From an uncultured Candidatus Melainabacteria bacterium (GTDB lineage: Bacteria; Cyanobacteriota; Vampirovibrionia; Gastranaerophilales; Gastranaerophilaceae), in contig CAKUUG010000029.1 in NCBI GenBank assembly GCA_934692665.1, forward strand, positions 1-25,682: 25,682 bases of DNA, written 5' to 3'. The translations under genes were made by a program, and so were the position numbers. Positions 1 through 7,739 of the stretch are shown one piece after another (the stretch's first letter is position 1; each line of letters begins with the position of its first letter). Below the pieces are notes generated by a model. That model was not told the DNA's origin, did no database searches, and saw nothing but the letters and a program-made list of their open reading frames with translations.

Positions 1-624
1 GCTCGCAAAAACCTAGAAACTCAACAAATCAACCTCGACACAATCAACCAAAAGCTTGACGAAATGCAAGCACAAGAACTAGAAGATAAATACGGTGATA
101 AAACAGAAGCTAAGGTCTTGTTGAACAGATTAAAAGAAGCAGGTGGAGATGCTTATAATATGTTTGGTAATCTTACAAAGTCCTTAGGATGTGATTCTGA
201 TGTAGAAGCAGCCGATTATATAGCAAAACTGTGTGCTGATGAAGAATTTGGTAATAATACAATAGACCCTCTTTTATTTGTAGCACAAATGTGTCAAGAA
301 TCAGGTTTGAGTCAATATAATGCAGATGGAAGCATAAAACTTGGTGACAATGGTAGGGCTTATGGTCTTGGACAAATCCACAGCGAATGTGCTACAGACG
401 GTGACGTAATGAGAAACCATTCTTATAGCGAAGAAGATAGAAAAGACCCATATAAAAATCTGCAAATGGCAATTTTATGCGATAGATATTGGTATGAAAA
501 AACAGGTTCGCAACAAGCTGCACTTGGTTGTTACTTCCAAGGCGATGTTGCAAAAGGCACAGGTTCAGCAGGTCAAGGATATTATCAAGCTTGTATTCAA
601 AGATTGGGCAAATATTCTGTATAA
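1..624 (+). CDS. Lytic transglycosylase-like protein, 5' end cut by the window
   Basis: The reading frame is open from base 1, so the true start lies upstream; 207 residues are visible. The first ~40 residues are charged and Gln/Leu-rich and probably form a coiled coil. The second half resembles the soluble lytic transglycosylase / goose-lysozyme fold: a Gln-Glu-Ser-Gly motif whose Glu (about residue 100 of the visible part) would be the catalytic acid, then Ala-Tyr-Gly-Leu-Gly-Gln-Ile, the usual second motif, then Asp-Pro-Tyr-Lys-Asn-Leu and a late Gly-x-Tyr-Tyr segment. Such enzymes cut the peptidoglycan glycan strand. Several Cys residues (MCQES, HSECAT, LCDRYW, LGCYF, QACIQ) suggest an exported, disulfide-bonded protein, but no signal peptide can be seen because the N-terminus is missing. 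No terminator lies directly after the stop. Domain call moderately sure; biological role unknown. Confidence 0.65.
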   Translation, partial: ARKNLETQQINLDTINQKLDEMQAQELEDKYGDKTEAKVLLNRLKEAGGDAYNMFGNLTKSLGCDSDVEAADYIAKLCADEEFGNNTIDPLLFVAQMCQESGLSQYNADGSIKLGDNGRAYGLGQIHSECATDGDVMRNHSYSEEDRKDPYKNLQMAILCDRYWYEKTGSQQAALGCYFQGDVAKGTGSAGQGYYQACIQRLGKYSV

Positions 625-646
625 ATTAACAAAAATTAAATAAAAC

Positions 647-675
647 TTTCATTTTTCTTAAAATAATGATATAAT
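647..675 (+). promoter_or_regulatory. Extended -10 promoter of rimP-nusA
   Basis: A perfect extended -10 element, TGATATAAT, lies at 667-675. The -35 region is weak (TTTCAT at 647-652, 17-base spacer), as is common when an extended -10 is present. The predicted transcript starts near 682, giving an 80-base leader before rimP. It lies in the only gap upstream of the operon. Confidence 0.6.
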
Positions 676-678
676 CAG

Positions 679-695
679 TTTGTGAATTTCACAAA
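679..695 (+). promoter_or_regulatory. Operator-like perfect inverted repeat at the rimP transcription start
   Basis: TTTGTGAA and TTCACAAA are separated by one T, giving two 8-base arms with no mismatch. The repeat starts three bases after the -10 box and covers the predicted start site, a typical repressor position. It could instead form a very tight RNA hairpin at the transcript 5' end, but a one-base loop is unfavourable, so a DNA site is more likely. No regulator can be assigned. Confidence 0.45.
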
Positions 696-720
696 AGACT
701 AGTTTATAAGTACGAAAACT

Positions 721-756
721 AGAACGCAACGACAACGTTAGCGTTCTTGTTTTTTA
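721..756 (+). terminator. Leader terminator / attenuator upstream of rimP
   Basis: AGAACGC (721-727) pairs with GCGTTCT (741-747), and inside it AACG (728-731) pairs with CGTT (736-739) around an ACAA loop, with one bulged A at 740. The sequence TGTTTTTT follows (749-756). The rimP ribosome binding site AAGGG (756-760) comes directly after the U-run. A second small hairpin, CTAGTTT (699-705) with AAACTAG (716-722), shares its last two bases with the terminator stem. Because a promoter lies between this hairpin and the upstream gene, it acts inside the rimP leader, as an attenuator would, rather than only as the end of the preceding gene. Confidence 0.6.
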
Positions 757-765
757 AGGGACAAA

Positions 766-1278
766 ATGAAAGAACATTTGAATAAAAGAGAACTCATAGA
801 AAATATCGCTCCTGTTATCGAAAATACGGCAATGAGATATGGGCTTATTCCTATTGAAATTTCTTTAGAAAAAGAAAACGGACACAATTTTTTGAGAATT
901 TTTATTTATTCACCTGATCATAGCGTTTCTCATTTGGATTGTGAAAATATATCAAGAAGCTTAGGTGATATGCTAGATGAAATGTTGCCTTTTAAATACT
1001 ATTTAGAGGTGTCTTCTCCAGGGTTGGATAGGAAATTTAAATCAGATAGAGAATATATGATTTTTAAGGGTCATGATGTTGTAATCAAACTCAAAAATTC
1101 AGTTGATGGAATAGAAGAAAAAACATTTGAAGCGAAACTAATCGACTATAATGAAGCATTTGGAATAAAAATCGAATACAAAGGTTTGGAATTTATTGTT
1201 CCTATGGAAAAAATTCATTATACAAAATTAAACGACAAAATAGAAATAAATAAGAATAAAGGAGATGACAATGATTAA
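766..1278 (+). CDS. rimP: Ribosome maturation factor RimP
   Basis: RimP binds the free 30S subunit and helps its late assembly in the cytoplasm. The 170-residue protein has the normal family length. The family signature is clear at about residues 80-90: YYLEVSSPGLDRKF, followed by F-K-G-H-D-V-V at the start of the C-terminal SH3-like domain. The N-terminal alpha/beta domain contains the LRIFIYSPD strand. The start ATG has AAGGG five bases upstream, directly behind the leader hairpin. The gene overlaps the start of nusA by eight bases, so the two are translationally coupled; rimP-nusA is a widely conserved pair. The last ten residues are Lys/Asp/Asn-rich and probably disordered. Confidence 0.95.
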   Translation: MKEHLNKRELIENIAPVIENTAMRYGLIPIEISLEKENGHNFLRIFIYSPDHSVSHLDCENISRSLGDMLDEMLPFKYYLEVSSPGLDRKFKSDREYMIFKGHDVVIKLKNSVDGIEEKTFEAKLIDYNEAFGIKIEYKGLEFIVPMEKIHYTKLNDKIEINKNKGDDND

Positions 1279-2521
1279 AATCGGAACCGCATTGTTCGAG
1301 GCTGCTGAGCAATTTGAACGTGAAAAAGGCATATCAAAAGAAGTTTTAATTTCTTCATTGTGTGACGCGTTGACTGCTGCATACAAAAAACACATCAGAG
1401 ATAAAGAAGCAACAAACGTAGAAGCAATTCTTGATGAACAAGCCGGAGAAATCGGTGTATTTAGAACAAAAGTTGTTGTAAACGAAGTTCAAGACGAAAA
1501 TACGGAAATTTCTCTTGAAAATGCTAAAGAAATTGACGAAGATGTAGAATTGGATGATGAAGTTAAAATCGAAGTTACTCCGGAAAATTTTGGTAGAGTT
1601 GCCGCTCAATCAGCTAAACAGGTAATTACCCAAAGAATCAGAGAAGCTGAACGCAAAATGGTGCTTGATGAATTCATGTCTAAAAAAGGTACATTAATTA
1701 CAGGTATTATTCAAAGAAGAACCGATAGAGCAGTTATTGTAAATATTGGAAAAACCGATGCAATTATGCCTCTAAAAGAACAAATCCCCGGAGAATACTA
1801 CAAACCGGGAAACAGAATAAGAGTATTTGTTTTAGATGTAAAAGAAACTTCAAAATTGCCTCAAGTTATTGTTTCACAAGCTCATGCTGAAATTGTTCGT
1901 GAATTGTTTGAGCTTGAAGTACCTGAAATCGAAGACGGTATTGTAGAAATAAAATCAATTTCTCGTGAAGCAGGCTTTAGAACAAAACTTGCTGTTTGGT
2001 CAAATGATCCGTCTGTAGATTCTGTTGGAGCTTGTATCGGACCTCGTGGTTCTCGTATACAAACTATTGTTTCAGAACTTAAAAATGAAAAAATTGATAT
2101 TGTAAGATATTCTGAAGACCCTGTTGAATATATTGTAAATGCTTTGTCTCCTGCAAGAATTATTTCTGTTGATATTTTAGCAGATGAAGAAGACAAACAC
2201 GAAGCATTCGTTATTGTTCCAAATGACCAATTGTCACTTGCAATTGGACGTGAAGGACAAAATGTAAGATTGGCTCATAGATTAACAGGTTGGAAAATAG
2301 ACATAAAATCCGAATCGCAAGCACGTGAAATGGAAAACAATCAACCGACCGAAAACAACTACAATGATGATGAAGTTAAAGAAGATTATGCAATAGAAGA
2401 TGAAGAAGAACAAATCGACGAAATTGCACAAGAAGCAAAAGAAGAAACTTCTCAAACAGGAATTGACGAAGAAGATTCTGTAGAAACTGAACAAGAAGTT
2501 CAAGAATCAGAAGAAGTTTAA
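1271..2521 (+). CDS. nusA: Transcription termination/antitermination factor NusA
   Basis: NusA binds RNA polymerase and nascent RNA and modulates pausing, termination and antitermination. Domains in order: N-terminal polymerase-binding domain (about 1-130), S1 domain (about 135-205, G-x-I-x-x-R-T-D-R-A-V-I-V-N-I-G), then KH1 and KH2 (GACIGPRGSRIQTI and LAIGREGQNVRLA). It lacks the two C-terminal acidic repeats of the E. coli protein and instead ends in a ~65-residue tail dominated by Glu and Asp, probably disordered. An ATG at 1265 directly abuts the GGAG ribosome binding site (1261-1264), leaving no spacing, so the ATG at 1271, six bases downstream, is the better start (416 residues). A strong terminator follows the gene; the ylxR-infB genes that usually follow nusA are absent here. 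Confidence 0.95.
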   Translation: MIKIGTALFEAAEQFEREKGISKEVLISSLCDALTAAYKKHIRDKEATNVEAILDEQAGEIGVFRTKVVVNEVQDENTEISLENAKEIDEDVELDDEVKIEVTPENFGRVAAQSAKQVITQRIREAERKMVLDEFMSKKGTLITGIIQRRTDRAVIVNIGKTDAIMPLKEQIPGEYYKPGNRIRVFVLDVKETSKLPQVIVSQAHAEIVRELFELEVPEIEDGIVEIKSISREAGFRTKLAVWSNDPSVDSVGACIGPRGSRIQTIVSELKNEKIDIVRYSEDPVEYIVNALSPARIISVDILADEEDKHEAFVIVPNDQLSLAIGREGQNVRLAHRLTGWKIDIKSESQAREMENNQPTENNYNDDEVKEDYAIEDEEEQIDEIAQEAKEETSQTGIDEEDSVETEQEVQESEEV

Positions 2522-2536
2522 TCATAAAAAACAATC

Positions 2537-2577
2537 AAAATGCTGTTAGATATACAAAAAATCTAGCAGCATTTTTT
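2537..2577 (+). terminator. Intrinsic terminator of rimP-nusA
   Basis: AAATGCTGTTAGAT (2538-2551) pairs with ATCTAGCAGCATTT (2561 onward) with a single T-G wobble, followed by a T-run (2572-2577). It ends the operon 16 bases after the nusA stop. Confidence 0.85.
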
Positions 2578-2675
2578 GTGGGATTTTTGTTTTTAATAAA
2601 ATAAATTTATAAAAACCTTAAATTCAAAAAAATAATTTTTCTTTTTTTATTTTTCATCTTGATTATGATTTTTCT

Positions 2676-2704
2676 TTGATACAAAATAATTCTTGGCTGA
2701 TTAT
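2676..2704 (+). promoter_or_regulatory. Possible promoter of the hydrogenase-like operon
   Basis: TTGATA (2676-2681), a 17-base spacer and GATTAT (2699-2704) fit a housekeeping promoter at 5/6 and 4/6 positions. The whole gap 2578-2737 is extremely A/T-rich, so chance matches are likely and other -10 candidates (TATACA near 2710) exist. Apart from this the gap holds nothing recognisable. Confidence 0.35.
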
Positions 2705-2737
2705 TTTTGTATACATTAACAAATAAAAAGAGGAAAT

Positions 2738-4708
2738 ATGGAAATTTATTTTACAGGAATTGCAGTTTTAGTTTTGAGTGCAATAGTTTCTTTATTGACT
2801 AAAAACCAAAAATTAAAACTGAAACTAATCGCAATAGGTGCAGTTGTTGCATCTTTCTTTACTGTTTCAACAGGCGTTAAAGCACTGCTTGGTGAAACGC
2901 TCAATTTTACAGCACATTTTGGTTCTGTTTTTCAAAATGTGAGTTTTGTAATTGATAATTTAAGTGCATTTTTTGTTATTTTTATTTCAATAATGTCAAC
3001 ACTTGCACTTATTTACGCAAATGGATACTTAGCTCCATACATTGAAAAAGGAAAAGACGTCAGTGCTCACTGTGTATTTTTGCCGATGTTGATGGCTTCA
3101 ATGCTCGGTGTTGTTACTGTTCAAAATGCATTAATGTTCTTGATTATTTGGGAATTGATGTCATTGTCTTCATTCTTCCTTGTAATTTTTGAAAGTGAAA
3201 AGAAAGAAGTTATAAAATCAGGCATTAAATATTTGGTTTATATGCATGTGTCTGTTATATTTATAATTCTGTTTTTTGCAATGTTATCAATAAATGCAGG
3301 AAGTCTTGATTTTGCAACTTTTAAAGCTAGTCTTGAAGATAATGCAAATCTTGCTAATTTGATTTTTGTATTTGGTTTTATAGGTTTTGGAATAAAAGCG
3401 GGTTTTGTTCCTTTTCATAATTGGCTACCTGATGCTCACCCGCAAGCACCATCTCATGTCAGTGCAATGATGAGTGGTGTTATGATAAAAACCGGTATAT
3501 ATGGTATTGTTCGTGCTCTTGGTTTTTGTTCAACTCCAAAAATCGGCGTAATTTATACAATATTGTTATTCACAGTTGCAACTGCATTGTATGGTATTGC
3601 TTATGCAACAGTACAAAAAGATATCAAAAAAATGCTTGCTTATTCTTCTATAGAAAACATAGGAATAATCGGCATAGGTCTATCGATTTATATGCTTGCT
3701 ACATATTATGGACAAACAACAATTGCAATGTTAGCTCTTGCAGGTAGCTTTGCTCATATATTGAATCACTCAATATTCAAAGAATTGTTGTTCTTGTCAG
3801 CCGGTAGCGTTTATGTAAAAACTCACACAAAAAATATGGAAGTTTTGGGCGGATTGATTAAAAAAATGCCAACAACAGCACTATGTTTTATAGTTGGCGG
3901 AATTGCAATCTGTGCTCTGCCTCCATTTAATGGTTTTGTGAGCGAGTTTTTGATTTATTTGAGTTTTATAAAATCTCTTGCAATTAACAATATCGCTGTT
4001 TTTATCGCAGTATTGTTTGCTTTTGCGGGTCTTGCTTTGGTTGGTACAATGGCGATTGTATGCTTTACAAAAACAATAAGTATCACGTTTTTGGGAGCTG
4101 AAAGAACCGAAAGTGCGACAAAAGTTCAATCTGATAGTCCAAAATCAATGCTTGTTCCAATGAAAATTTTGGCAACCTTGTGTTTTGTTATTGGATTATT
4201 CCCACAATATGTATTCAAATATGTTCTAAAACCTGTTGGTGTCGTAATGAACGTAGAAAACGAAGCATATTACTTGGCATTTTTGTCTAATCTTTCAAAA
4301 TATATTTTGATTTTTGTCGGATTGATTGTTGTATTATTTGCACTCAAAAAATTAATCTCCAAAAAACCAATAGTATCAAATACTTGGGGTTGCGGATACA
4401 ACAGATTAACAAGCAGAGTGCAATATTCAGCAGCTTCTTATGTGCATCCTTTTGTGAACATTGTAAAACCTTTGTTTAAAAGAACAAGAGATGTTAAAAA
4501 AGCAAAAGGTTTGTTTCCGACAGATGCTCACTATGCAACAAAAGTTGACGATATTGAAGAAGCATACATTATTCAGCCATTAATCAAATTGGATGAAAAC
4601 TTCTTCTCTAAATTCGAAATTATACAAAACGGTGATATTCAACAATATATTCGTTTCGGAATGGTGTTCTTGATTATTGCTCTTATTATAGCGGTTATTT
4701 TAGGCTAA
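2738..4708 (+). CDS. hyfB: HyfB-like antiporter-type membrane subunit of a group 4 hydrogenase-related complex
   Basis: This is a 656-residue, highly hydrophobic protein of the NuoL/M/N (Mrp antiporter-like) family, predicted to translocate protons or sodium in the membrane arm. Family marks are visible: the TM5 glutamate (E139, in IIWELMSLSS), the TM7-TM8 region with K220 in GFGIKAGFVPFHNWLPDAH and the QAPS motif after it, and the conserved MLAYSSIEN segment near residue 305. A HyfB/HycC-type signature, WGCGYNRLTSRVQY, occurs near residue 548, which separates it from NuoL. Length is close to E. coli HyfB (about 670). RBS AGAGGA lies just upstream. It opens a six-gene, same-strand operon with gaps of ten to eighteen bases or less; the next gene starts ten bases after its stop. 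Confidence 0.88.
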   Translation: MEIYFTGIAVLVLSAIVSLLTKNQKLKLKLIAIGAVVASFFTVSTGVKALLGETLNFTAHFGSVFQNVSFVIDNLSAFFVIFISIMSTLALIYANGYLAPYIEKGKDVSAHCVFLPMLMASMLGVVTVQNALMFLIIWELMSLSSFFLVIFESEKKEVIKSGIKYLVYMHVSVIFIILFFAMLSINAGSLDFATFKASLEDNANLANLIFVFGFIGFGIKAGFVPFHNWLPDAHPQAPSHVSAMMSGVMIKTGIYGIVRALGFCSTPKIGVIYTILLFTVATALYGIAYATVQKDIKKMLAYSSIENIGIIGIGLSIYMLATYYGQTTIAMLALAGSFAHILNHSIFKELLFLSAGSVYVKTHTKNMEVLGGLIKKMPTTALCFIVGGIAICALPPFNGFVSEFLIYLSFIKSLAINNIAVFIAVLFAFAGLALVGTMAIVCFTKTISITFLGAERTESATKVQSDSPKSMLVPMKILATLCFVIGLFPQYVFKYVLKPVGVVMNVENEAYYLAFLSNLSKYILIFVGLIVVLFALKKLISKKPIVSNTWGCGYNRLTSRVQYSAASYVHPFVNIVKPLFKRTRDVKKAKGLFPTDAHYATKVDDIEEAYIIQPLIKLDENFFSKFEIIQNGDIQQYIRFGMVFLIIALIIAVILG

Positions 4709-4718
4709 GGTGGAAAGT

Positions 4719-5648
4719 ATGAACGAAACATTATTAATTAAAATTTTAAATATTTTGTTTTTGTTGTTTGTTCCTTTCGTAATGATTGGTATAATTAAAA
4801 AAACAAAAGCATTCTTTGGTGCAAGATATGGTGCGAGTATTTTTCAACCATTTTATGATTTTGTAAAATTGATGAAAAAACGCTCTATATATTCAACTTC
4901 TACAACTTGGTTGTTTAGAATTGCACCTGTAGTCGGATTGGCTTGTGTATTGTTTGCTTGCTTGTTTATTCCGATAATTAGCGGAACATCAATAATCAAC
5001 ATAGAAGGCGGATTGATTATATTTGCTTATGCATTAGGCTTGTCCAAGTTTTTATCTATACTTGCTTCTATGGAAACAGCAAGCAGTTTTGAAGGTATGG
5101 GCTGTAGTAGAGAAGCATGTTTTACAACAATAATTGAACCTGCATTCTTTATTGTTGTTGCCTCAATTATGGCAGTATGCAAAATATACACATTCGAAAG
5201 TTTGACAAATGTAATATCACAAAGTGGTGCTATCGGTTATTTGATTATAATTTTTGCAATTTTGGCTTTGAGTATTATGTTGTTGATGGAAGGTTGCAGA
5301 GTTCCTGTTGACGATCCTGCGACTCACCTTGAGCTTACAATGATTCATGAAGTTATGATATTAGACAACTGTTCTTCTGAATTGGCTTTAATTTCTTGGA
5401 GTGCTTATATGAAGATGTTTTTGATTTCTTCATTAATCGCTTCATTGGTTTTGCCGGCTAATTTACCTCTTTGGGGTTCTTGTTTGGCATTTTTGGGCGT
5501 TATGGGTTTGATTTCAATTTTAATTGGTATCATTGAATCCGCAATCGCCAGAGTACGTATGACACACGTGTTTGAGTTTGTTTTTGTAATGAGCTCATTT
5601 GCACTTGTTGTTGCATCGTTAGTTGCAGTAAAGATGTATGGAGTATAA
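4719..5648 (+). CDS. hyfC: HyfC-like (NuoH-type) membrane anchor subunit
   Basis: This 309-residue, eight-helix-type membrane protein belongs to the NuoH/HycD/HyfC family, which ties the hydrophilic redox arm to the ion-pumping arm. Diagnostic stretches are GARYGASIFQPFYDFVKLMK (residues about 34-53), matching the amphipathic loop that contacts the catalytic subunit, and EGCRVPVDDPATHLEL near residue 190, rich in the acidic residues conserved in this family. A GTG at 4710 is also in frame, but AAGGTGG (4707-4713) sits five bases before the ATG at 4719, so the ATG is preferred. The gene follows hyfB by ten bases and precedes hyfE by three. Confidence 0.87.
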   Translation: MNETLLIKILNILFLLFVPFVMIGIIKKTKAFFGARYGASIFQPFYDFVKLMKKRSIYSTSTTWLFRIAPVVGLACVLFACLFIPIISGTSIINIEGGLIIFAYALGLSKFLSILASMETASSFEGMGCSREACFTTIIEPAFFIVVASIMAVCKIYTFESLTNVISQSGAIGYLIIIFAILALSIMLLMEGCRVPVDDPATHLELTMIHEVMILDNCSSELALISWSAYMKMFLISSLIASLVLPANLPLWGSCLAFLGVMGLISILIGIIESAIARVRMTHVFEFVFVMSSFALVVASLVAVKMYGV

Positions 5649-5651
5649 ACA

Positions 5652-6293
5652 ATGGTTAATGGTTTAATAATATTATTCGGTTTAACTATGCTTTATTTAT
5701 CTACTACAAGCAGATTGAAAGCACACGTTAATGTCGTAATTATTCAAGGTATATTATTGTTTTTGATTTGTGCGACGAGCTTTTCTCATATTCCGCTTAT
5801 CGTTGCAGTATTTTTAACAATAGAAACATTGATTGTAAAAGCTGGGTTGATTCCTATGTTTTTAAACAAAGTTCTAAAAAGAACACACTCAAATCGTGAT
5901 ACAGATGCAAATGTGGCTCACTTTTATTGTTTGTTATTTTCAAGCATAATTTTGTTCGGCGGTTTCATGTTGTCTGTATTTGATTTGCCTTCTTTATCAA
6001 TGATAAACCCTCTTTGTTTCGGTATGGCAATGTCAACAATATTAATCAGTTTATGGTTAATTACAATAAAACATAAAATCCTATCTAATGTAATCGAATT
6101 TATTACAATGGAAAACGGAATATTTTTGTTATCTTTGTCGGTTGCAAAAGAAATGCCTATGCTTGTTAATATCGGGGTTTTATTAGATGTATTTATTGCA
6201 ATATATATATTAGGGTTATTTGTTTCTCAAATTAACAGAGAACTCGGAGATATGGAAGTAGCACATTTATCAGACTTGAAGGACTGTGAATAA
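5652..6293 (+). CDS. hyfE: HyfE-like (NuoK-related) membrane subunit
   Basis: This 213-residue protein has about seven hydrophobic helices and matches HyfE in length (E. coli HyfE is about 216) and pattern: an N-terminal LYLSTTSRLKAHV, an ETLIVKAGLIPMFLNKV segment near residues 58-74 with a conserved acidic residue in a helix, and FITMENGIFLLS near 151. Its helices correspond to NuoK, part of the ion-translocating path. It sits between hyfC and hyfF as in E. coli hyf, with hyfD missing from between hyfC and hyfE. No strong RBS is seen; the start is three bases after the hyfC stop, so translation is probably coupled. Confidence 0.83.
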   Translation: MVNGLIILFGLTMLYLSTTSRLKAHVNVVIIQGILLFLICATSFSHIPLIVAVFLTIETLIVKAGLIPMFLNKVLKRTHSNRDTDANVAHFYCLLFSSIILFGGFMLSVFDLPSLSMINPLCFGMAMSTILISLWLITIKHKILSNVIEFITMENGIFLLSLSVAKEMPMLVNIGVLLDVFIAIYILGLFVSQINRELGDMEVAHLSDLKDCE

Positions 6294-6294
6294 G

Positions 6295-7728
6295 ATGATT
6301 AATTTAGTATTTATATTACCTATTATTTTTTGTATTGTAATGTTTTTTGCAAAAAACAAAACATTGAACAATATACTTATTTCGCTATATGCTCTGTTGC
6401 ACATAAGCGTGGGTTTAACTTATTTTATAAATTTAGACTTGTTGAAAAGTAATCAATACTTTAGTTTAAATTCGTCAAATATTATATTCTATTTAATTTT
6501 GTCAGTTGTGTTTTTAGCTGTTAGCATGTACAACAATGGCTATAGCAAAAATTTGGCAAAAGAATTTTCAGATAGAAAAATGATGCACTATGCCGTTATG
6601 ATGATGGCTTTTGTTATTTCGATGACAGGTGGTATTTTAGCAGACAATTTGGGTCTTGCTTGGATATTTATTGAAGGTACGACATTAGCTAGTGCTTATT
6701 TGATATACTTTAATAAAACAAAACACTCAATCGAAGCTGCATGGAAATATGTTTTCATTTGCTCAATCGGGATTGCTTTGGCATTTGTAGGAATTATTCT
6801 TTTAACTATTGCAACAGGAAGTTTGAATAGTTTGAATTACAAAGATTTGATGGAAAATGCATCAAACTTCAACCACTTCTGGTTAAATGTTTCATTTGTA
6901 TTTATTTTAGTTGGTATTGGTACAAAAATGGGTCTTGCTCCAGTTCATTTCTGGTTGCCTGATGCTCACGCAGAAGCCCCAAGTCCAATTTCAGCTTTGT
7001 TATCTGCAACATTATTAAATTGTGCATTTCTTGTAATATTAAATGTTTACAAAGTAATGATAAAAGCAAATTGTATTGCTTATGGTCGTATTATTCTTTT
7101 GATTATGGGCTTTGCGTCTTTGTTTATCGCAAGTGTATTTATGTTCCATACAACAAACTACAAAAGAATGCTTGCATATTCTTCTATAGAAAATATGGGA
7201 ATCTTGGCGATAGCAACTTCTTTAGGTGGCGTTGCTTATTTTGCACTAATTATTCACCTTATTGGTCACTCTTTGATAAAAGCTTCATTCTTCTTGACTT
7301 CAGGTAATGTTTTAGAGCTTTTTGAAACAAAAAGAATAAAATCAATCCGTTCATTAGGTATGATAGATAAGAAAACAAGCTGGCTATGGATAGTTTCTTT
7401 CTTGGGTATTTGTGCCTTTCCGCCAAGTATGTTGTTTTTATCTGAATTTTTAGTTGTAAAAGCATTTGTTATTCAACATCATTTTGTTTTGTGCGGACTA
7501 TTTTTGTTCTTGTTAACGATTATTCTATTTGGAATGGGTAGAGTAGTGATAAAAATGGTTTATGGTGAAGCAAGCAAAGACAAACTGGAAGTTGCTAAAA
7601 ATAACGTTTCAAAAATTAGTTTTTGGATGTATTTCCCACAAATCTCAATGCTAACAATAGCTTTTGTTTTAGGTGTTTACATTCCACAATTTTTAGATGT
7701 AATTATTAAAAATACAATAATTGGTTAA
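6295..7728 (+). CDS. hyfF: HyfF-like second antiporter-type membrane subunit
   Basis: This is the second NuoM/N-like antiporter subunit in the operon (477 residues). Key residues: E127 in the TM5-type segment WIFIEGTTLASAYL and K211 in GIGTKMGLAPVHFWLPDAH, followed by the AEAPS motif. The stretch encoding KRMLAYSSIENMGI is nearly identical in DNA to that in hyfB, as expected for paralogous subunits. A GTG at 6286 overlaps the hyfE stop, but AAGGA (6279-6283) is too close to it; the ATG at 6295 is eleven bases away and gives a normal N-terminus. A third antiporter-like subunit (HyfD) is absent, so the complex would have two channels of this type plus the HyfC/HyfE path. Confidence 0.85.
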   Translation: MINLVFILPIIFCIVMFFAKNKTLNNILISLYALLHISVGLTYFINLDLLKSNQYFSLNSSNIIFYLILSVVFLAVSMYNNGYSKNLAKEFSDRKMMHYAVMMMAFVISMTGGILADNLGLAWIFIEGTTLASAYLIYFNKTKHSIEAAWKYVFICSIGIALAFVGIILLTIATGSLNSLNYKDLMENASNFNHFWLNVSFVFILVGIGTKMGLAPVHFWLPDAHAEAPSPISALLSATLLNCAFLVILNVYKVMIKANCIAYGRIILLIMGFASLFIASVFMFHTTNYKRMLAYSSIENMGILAIATSLGGVAYFALIIHLIGHSLIKASFFLTSGNVLELFETKRIKSIRSLGMIDKKTSWLWIVSFLGICAFPPSMLFLSEFLVVKAFVIQHHFVLCGLFLFLLTIILFGMGRVVIKMVYGEASKDKLEVAKNNVSKISFWMYFPQISMLTIAFVLGVYIPQFLDVIIKNTIIG

Positions 7729-7739
7729 AGGTAAAAAAT

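Noticed and set aside
676..760. A tRNA gene in the rimP leader, as in enterobacterial metY-rimP-nusA.
   Set aside because: No acceptor, D or T arm and no GGTTCGA-type T-loop are present; the stems are simple hairpins.
1355..2503. Minus-strand open frames within nusA, and similar frames opposite argS, pgi and the dehydrogenase gene.
   Set aside because: They lie wholly inside strongly supported genes, have no ribosome binding sites and show compositions typical of antisense shadows.
3626..7200. A near-identical ~39-base DNA repeat at 3626-3664 and 7162-7200.
   Set aside because: It encodes the conserved MLAYSSIEN helix in both antiporter-type subunits. Shared ancestry and protein constraint explain it; it is not a mobile or regulatory repeat.
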